Shown one piece after another: positions 59,681-64,000 of a stretch of 64,000 nt of DNA. Each line of letters begins with the position of its first letter. The first letter of the stretch is position 1. Source of the DNA: Mesorhizobium sp. YIM 152430 (GTDB taxonomy: Bacteria > Pseudomonadota > Alphaproteobacteria > Rhizobiales > Rhizobiaceae). Made by a program: the position numbers and the translations under genes. Under the pieces are notes generated by a model, which worked only from the letters and a program-made list of their open reading frames with translations, was not told the DNA's origin and did no database searches. The DNA lies in contig NZ_JARGES010000020.1 in assembly GCF_029210365.1 (NCBI RefSeq), positions 124,001 through 188,000 on the forward strand, written 5' to 3'.

Positions 59681-60895
59681 ATGTCGTCCTACCCCAATCT
59701 GCGCCATGTCCGGCTTTTCCAGTTCGCCGCCGAGACCAAGTCGCTGACCCGCGCGGCCGAAGCCGTGCGCGTGTCGCAGCCCGCCGCCTCGCAGGCCATC
59801 GCCAAGCTCGAAGGCCAGTTCGGCGGCGCGCTTTTCGAGCGGCGCGGTTCCGGCGTCTTCGTCACCGAGCGCGGACGTTTGCTTGCCGAGCGCGCGGCAC
59901 GCGCCCTCTCGCTCCTGCGCGAAGCCAATGAGCGCCTGGCGCGCCACGCCTCGATCGGCCGCGCGCTGGCCGTCGATCTTCTGGAAACCCACGCCACCAT
60001 CGCCCATCTGCGTGCCGTCGCCGCCTTCGCATCGACCAGCAGCTTCACCGCCGCCGCCCGCCGTCTCGAACAGGCCGAGCCTTCGGTCCAGCGCGCCGCG
60101 CGCGAACTGGAGCGCATCGGCACGGTCCCGCTCTTCGAGGGTCGGCAGAACTCGATCCGCCTGACGGCGACCGGCACCATGCTGGCGCGCGCCGCCAGCC
60201 TCGTCCTGCGCGAACTCGAAAACGCATTGGAAGATGCCCGCGAGCTCGACGGCCGCTTCACCGGCCGCGTCGTCATCGGCACCCTGCCCTTCGCCCGCAC
60301 GCAGATCGTGCCGGAGGCCATCGTCGCATGGACCGGCCGGCGCCCCGCCGCCTCCGTCGAGATCGTCGACGGCTCCTACGACACGCTCGTCCATGCGCTC
60401 GGCATCGGCGAGATCGACCTGCTGGTCGGCGCCCTGCGCTCCGCATCCGAGGCAAAGGGCATCGCGCAGGAAGCGCTTTTCGACGATCCGTTGTCGGTCG
60501 TGGTGCGTGCCGGCCATCCGCTCTGCGCGCGCCCCGAACTCTCGTTCGACGACCTCCGCGCCTATCCGTGGATACTGCCGCGCAAGGGCACGCCCACCCG
60601 CGCGATCTTCGACGAATTGGCGGCCCGGCACGGCCTCGACCGATGCGGCAGCGGCCTCGTCGAGACCGGTTCGCTGGTCGCGCTGCGCGGCCTCCTCGTC
60701 AATTCCGACCGGCTGACGCTGATGTCGCGCCGCCAGATCGCCTATGAGGAAAGGGCCGGCCACCTGATGCCGCTGAAGCTTGCGCTGCCGGCCACCGCAC
60801 GTCCTATCGGCATCACCACCCGACAAGGCTGGATGCCGACGACCTTGCAAGCCGAACTCCTCGACGCGCTGCGCGTCGCGGCAAAAGCGCTATAG
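59681..60895 (+). CDS. LysR-family regulator with two DNA-binding domains
   Basis: A 404-residue protein, about 100 residues longer than typical LysR regulators. Residues about 6-65 form one helix-turn-helix (FAAETKSLTRAAEAVRVSQP). Residues about 104-165 form a second, diverged copy (FASTSSFTAAARRLEQAEPS then LFEGRQNSIRLTATG). The effector-binding domain starts near residue 188 (GRVVIGTLPF). Regulators of this form occur with gallate or protocatechuate genes in some proteobacteria as I recall, but the arrangement is uncommon. It follows galD by 41 bases on the same strand and probably controls the aromatic operon. Confidence 0.88.
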   Translation: MSSYPNLRHVRLFQFAAETKSLTRAAEAVRVSQPAASQAIAKLEGQFGGALFERRGSGVFVTERGRLLAERAARALSLLREANERLARHASIGRALAVDLLETHATIAHLRAVAAFASTSSFTAAARRLEQAEPSVQRAARELERIGTVPLFEGRQNSIRLTATGTMLARAASLVLRELENALEDARELDGRFTGRVVIGTLPFARTQIVPEAIVAWTGRRPAASVEIVDGSYDTLVHALGIGEIDLLVGALRSASEAKGIAQEALFDDPLSVVVRAGHPLCARPELSFDDLRAYPWILPRKGTPTRAIFDELAARHGLDRCGSGLVETGSLVALRGLLVNSDRLTLMSRRQIAYEERAGHLMPLKLALPATARPIGITTRQGWMPTTLQAELLDALRVAAKAL

Positions 60896-60932
60896 TTTTC
60901 AGATGCGGTCCGCTGTTGAGGAGTAAGTCGTA

Positions 60933-61706
60933 TTGTACACCTACACATCGGTTCGATCACCACAATGGGCGGACGCTGCCCACACGGTGATCGATTGTTT
61001 CGTAAAATTCGAGCAGCTCAAGGTCGAGGTGCCATTCACGGCCAACCCCAACGATGTAGAATCACACGGACGCGAGATATTTGCCCGATGCGCGGCGGGG
61101 GATTTCGGCCAAGTCGCCCCGTATGCACCGAAGCCTGCACCTGCAGAAATTGTCAACGAGGGTGGTGTGTCCAACCTCCTGCACGGCTGGCCGGAGATCT
61201 ACGACTTCATAAGGCAAGCCAACGCTGAGGTAGCTAGAGGCACTCCAAGGGGAATCATCTTGGTTTGGTCCGCAATGATCGAGGCGGTGCTGGGAAGAAT
61301 TCTGGAGTCATTCTTGGTTGACCACGCGAAGTCCCGCGAGTTGATCTGGGATGATGCACAGAGTTCCCTCGGGACTTTTTCGGGGCGTTCGAAGGTATGC
61401 TTTGCTCTTGGGCTGATCACGCAACGCGAGTTGATGATGTGCGACAAAATTCGCGCGGTGAGGAATCTCGCGGCCCATGAGTGGAATGTCGATCTGACGA
61501 ACAAAGCATTCAGGACTAAAGCAATCCCGGCGTTGAAGGCGCTGTATGATGCCGATCCTGCGCAACAGTGGGTTTGGAACGAAAACGATCTTGAGTTCCT
61601 AGTCTTACAGGTTTACGCATCATCGTGCAGCTTCTTATTGTTCAGGCTTGCGCAGCGTTTGGTCGACATAGCGGAGGAGCGTCGACCCCAAAGGAACGAT
61701 CCGTGA
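60933..61706 (+). CDS. MltR/DUF4145-like protein with a separate N-terminal module
   Basis: A 257-residue protein of unknown function. The start is TTG at 60933 with GAGGAG nine bases upstream. Residues about 95-190 resemble MltR-like or DUF4145 proteins (WSAMIEAVLGRILESFL, KVCFALGLITQREL, IRAVRNLAAHEW). Residues about 1-60 (YTYTSVRSPQWADAAHT, VPFTANPNDVESHGREIF) form a different block that I associate with small phage tail-region proteins; this link is tentative. Its base composition is visibly richer in A and T than neighbouring genes, and codon use differs, so recent transfer is likely. It stands alone between the LysR gene and a convergent ABC-F gene. Confidence 0.7.
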   Translation: MYTYTSVRSPQWADAAHTVIDCFVKFEQLKVEVPFTANPNDVESHGREIFARCAAGDFGQVAPYAPKPAPAEIVNEGGVSNLLHGWPEIYDFIRQANAEVARGTPRGIILVWSAMIEAVLGRILESFLVDHAKSRELIWDDAQSSLGTFSGRSKVCFALGLITQRELMMCDKIRAVRNLAAHEWNVDLTNKAFRTKAIPALKALYDADPAQQWVWNENDLEFLVLQVYASSCSFLLFRLAQRLVDIAEERRPQRNDP

Positions 61707-61718
61707 ATCTTTGCCGCT

Positions 61719-63341
61719 CTAGCTGCGCAAGCCGGGCGCTTCCTGACCGGTGCTGGCGACGTATTCGGCGTAGCCGCCGCCATAGGTGCGGATGCCGTCC
61801 TCCGTCAGTTCCAGAACCCGGTTCGACAGCGCCGCGAGGAAACGCCGGTCGTGGCTGACGAACAGCATCGTGCCCTCATACTGCTGGAGCGCGGCGATCA
61901 GCATTTCCTTGGTCGCGATGTCGAGATGGTTGGTCGGCTCGTCGAGGACGAGGAAGTTCGGCGGATCGAACAGCATCTTCGCCATCACCAGCCGCGCCTT
62001 CTCGCCGCCCGAAAGCACGCGGCATTTCTTCTCGATCTCGTCGCCGGAAAAGCCGAAGCAGCCGGCAAGCGCGCGCAGCGGCGCCTGTCCCGCCTGCGGG
62101 AAGGCATCCTCCAGTGATTGCAACACCGTGCGCTCGCCTTCGAGCAGTTCCATCGCGTGTTGGGCGAAATAGCCCATCTTGACGCTTGGCCCGCGCGCGA
62201 CCGAGCCATTGTCCGGATCGGCCGTGCCGGTGACGAGCTTCAGGAGCGTCGACTTGCCGGCCCCGTTGATGCCCATCACGCACCAGCGCTCGCGCCGGCG
62301 CACCTGGAAGTCGAGCCCGTCATAGATGGTCCGGCTGCCATAGCTCTTGGAGACGTTCTTCAAGGTCGCCACGTCCTCGCCCGAGCGCGGCGCCGGCTGG
62401 AACTCGAAACGCACCGTCTGGCGGCGTTTCGGCGGCTCGACCTTGTCGATCTTGTCGAGCTTCTTCACCCGGCTCTGCACCTGCGCGGCGTGGGAAGCGC
62501 GCGCCTTGAAGCGCTCGATGAAGGCGATCTCCTTGGCCAGCATCGCCTGCTGGCGCTCGAACTGCGCCTGCTGCTGCGCATCGGTCAGCGCGCGCTGCTC
62601 CTGATAGAAGGCGTAGTCGCCCGAATAGGAGGTCAGCGAACCGGCGTCGATCTCGACGATCTTGGTGACGATCCGGTTCATGAATTCGCGGTCGTGCGAT
62701 GTCATCAACAGCGCGCCGTCGAAGCCCTGCAAAAAGGCTTCCAGCCAGATCAGGCTTTCGAGGTCGAGATGGTTGCTCGGCTCGTCGAGCAGCATCACGT
62801 CGGGCCGCATCAATAGAATCTTGGCGAGTGCGACGCGCATCTTCCAGCCGCCCGAAAGCTTGCCGACGTCGCCGTCCATCATCTCCTGGCTGAAGCCCAG
62901 CCCGGCAAGAACCTCGCGCGCCCGCCCGTCGAGCGCGTAGCCGTCGAGTTCGTCGAACCTTCCCTGCACCTCGCCATAGCGCGTGATGATCTCATCCATC
63001 TCGTCGGCCCGGTCGGGGTCGCCCATGGCGGCCTCGAGTTGCGCCATCTCGGCGGCGAGCGCGCTCACCGGCCCGACGCCGTCGATCACTTCGGCCACCG
63101 CGCTCTTGCCGGCCATGTCGCCGACATCCTGGCTGAAATAGCCGATGGTCACGCCGCGATCGAACGCAACCTGTCCCTCGTCGGGCTGTTCCTCACCGGT
63201 GATCATGCGAAAGAGCGTCGTCTTGCCGGCGCCGTTCGGTCCGACGAGACCGATCTTCTCGCCCTTCTGGAGCGCGGCCGACGCCTCGATGAAGACGATC
63301 TGCTTGCCGTTCTGCTTGCTGATATTCTCGAGACGTATCAT
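61719..63341 (-). CDS. ABC-F family ATPase
   Basis: A 540-residue soluble protein with two ABC domains (Walker A GPNGAGKTT and GINGAGKST; signatures LSGGW and LSGGEKAR; Walker B MLLDEPSNHLD and LVLDEPTNHLD) joined by a charged helical linker (about residues 245-325, FKARASHAAQVQSRVKKLDK). There are no membrane segments. ABC-F proteins act on ribosomes, in translation rescue or antibiotic protection; the subclass cannot be set by eye. The ATG at 63341 gives the usual MIRLENIS start; the longer frame is not needed. Confidence 0.94.
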   Translation of the reverse strand: MIRLENISKQNGKQIVFIEASAALQKGEKIGLVGPNGAGKTTLFRMITGEEQPDEGQVAFDRGVTIGYFSQDVGDMAGKSAVAEVIDGVGPVSALAAEMAQLEAAMGDPDRADEMDEIITRYGEVQGRFDELDGYALDGRAREVLAGLGFSQEMMDGDVGKLSGGWKMRVALAKILLMRPDVMLLDEPSNHLDLESLIWLEAFLQGFDGALLMTSHDREFMNRIVTKIVEIDAGSLTSYSGDYAFYQEQRALTDAQQQAQFERQQAMLAKEIAFIERFKARASHAAQVQSRVKKLDKIDKVEPPKRRQTVRFEFQPAPRSGEDVATLKNVSKSYGSRTIYDGLDFQVRRRERWCVMGINGAGKSTLLKLVTGTADPDNGSVARGPSVKMGYFAQHAMELLEGERTVLQSLEDAFPQAGQAPLRALAGCFGFSGDEIEKKCRVLSGGEKARLVMAKMLFDPPNFLVLDEPTNHLDIATKEMLIAALQQYEGTMLFVSHDRRFLAALSNRVLELTEDGIRTYGGGYAEYVASTGQEAPGLRS

Positions 63342-63414
63342 TCCGGGGAAACCTTGCGCACGCTGGAGCGCGGCAGATACGCGATTGGGATCGCGCGCGA
63401 AAGGGCGGGCGGCA

Positions 63415-64000
63415 CTATGGCGCAGCGACGAACGCCTGGAGTTGCCGTCGCACCACATCGATGAAGGCAAGCGGCTGGTCGACCATGACATGGTGCGCGG
63501 CGTTCACGATCACGGTCTTCGGCGCCGATGCCGCCGCGCACAACCCATCCAGATGCTCCAGATCGTCCGAATTGTAGAGCACCGAACTGGCTCCGAGCAC
63601 CAATGCCACCGGCACTTTCGAATGGGCGAACATCGCATCGAAATCATGCTTGCGGTTTCCGCGTCGCCAATGGCGTGGGTCGAACCGCCACGTCCACCCG
63701 CCCTCGACCTGTTTGAGTCCATGCCGGGCGATGTGGTCGGCGATGAAGAGATTTTCGCAGGGCTGCTCGGGCGCGAAGCGAAAGCGCGCGAGCGCTTCGG
63801 CAAGGCTCGGATAGACCCGGTGGATGCGATAGGCTTCGGGATCGGTCGACTTGCGCGCCGCCCGCGTCGCCTCGGAAAAGAGCGGCGGGTCGACGATCAC
63901 CATCCCGGCAAGCCTGTCGGCCATCCGGTCGACCAGGCGAAGCGCCGGCAGCGAGCCGAAGGAATGCGCGACGATGACGGGCTTTTGCGCAGCGTCGAAC
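63415..64000 (-). CDS. Alpha/beta hydrolase, partial (start lies beyond the window)
   Basis: The C-terminal 194 residues of an alpha/beta hydrolase. The nucleophile elbow is AHSFGS, with Ala in place of the first Gly of GxSxG. A cap region (residues rich in Phe, Arg and Trp, GGWTWRFDPRHW) follows, and the catalytic His lies in NAAHHVMVDQP near the end, with a likely acid before it (YNSDDLEHLDG). The substrate is unknown. It lies 73 bases upstream of the ABC-F gene on the same strand. Confidence 0.85.
   Translation of the reverse strand, partial: FDAAQKPVIVAHSFGSLPALRLVDRMADRLAGMVIVDPPLFSEATRAARKSTDPEAYRIHRVYPSLAEALARFRFAPEQPCENLFIADHIARHGLKQVEGGWTWRFDPRHWRRGNRKHDFDAMFAHSKVPVALVLGASSVLYNSDDLEHLDGLCAAASAPKTVIVNAAHHVMVDQPLAFIDVVRRQLQAFVAAP

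Overview
The window is high-GC, densely packed bacterial DNA. Gene families, operon layouts and a CtrA-type box in front of minCDE point to an alphaproteobacterium, most likely Hyphomicrobiales (Rhizobiales); I cannot name the genus. I see no tRNA, rRNA, CRISPR array, integrase or insertion sequence. Most genes sit in tight operons with ATGA or TGATG stop/start overlaps.

Layout. (1) 1-1108, minus: the start of a type II secretion gene (gspF) and a small lipoprotein. (2) 1407-5936, plus: two consecutive multicopper-oxidase-like proteins with complementary copper motifs, two SCO copper chaperones and a secreted lectin-like protein, closed by a strong terminator. (3) 6011-18328, minus: a type I secretion operon. 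In transcription order it encodes a 2221-residue animal-type haem peroxidase with RTX repeats, a PrtD-type ABC exporter, a second RTX protein with an N-terminal membrane segment, and an HlyD adaptor. A NarL-type sensor kinase and regulator pair (18625-20702) diverges from it. (4) 20730-28525: a putative quinate/shikimate catabolic island with a divergent type II dehydroquinase, a TRAP transporter, two paralogous FadR-type regulators, a shikimate-dehydrogenase-like enzyme and a QuiC-type 3-dehydroshikimate dehydratase, which would yield protocatechuate. (5) 28689-34171: a peptide/opine-type ABC importer with a fused permease-ATPase. (6) 34369-36480: minCDE plus a small ORF. (7) 36575-38290, minus: an ornithine-cyclodeaminase-like enzyme and a LigK/GalC-like aldolase. 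(8) 38375-50677: a C-P lyase phosphonate region (phnF, phnGHIJKL, an acyltransferase, phnDCE1E2, a DUF1045 protein, phnM, phnN) with two Pho-box-like sites and a PhnF-like dyad. (9) 50805-60895: a probable methoxylated-aromatic operon with a LigM-like O-demethylase, a Liv-type ABC importer, a type I extradiol dioxygenase, GalB and GalD homologues, and a LysR regulator with two DNA-binding domains. (10) 60933-64000: an AT-richer MltR-like gene, an ABC-F ATPase and a truncated alpha/beta hydrolase.

How the parts connect. Blocks 4, 7 and 9 can be joined on paper: quinate/shikimate to protocatechuate, demethylation of vanillate or 3-O-methylgallate, ring opening, OMA tautomerase and hydratase, then the CHA aldolase to central metabolites. 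The unusual step is ring opening: the only visible dioxygenase is a VOC-fold type I enzyme, not the LigAB/GalA type. Blocks 2 and 3 place two classes of enzyme known elsewhere to oxidise Mn(II) side by side. A perfect hairpin lies just after the first gene of four transport or export operons (three solute-binding proteins and the secreted peroxidase), where it may set higher expression of that gene.

All functions are read from sequence and recalled family knowledge; no database search was run.
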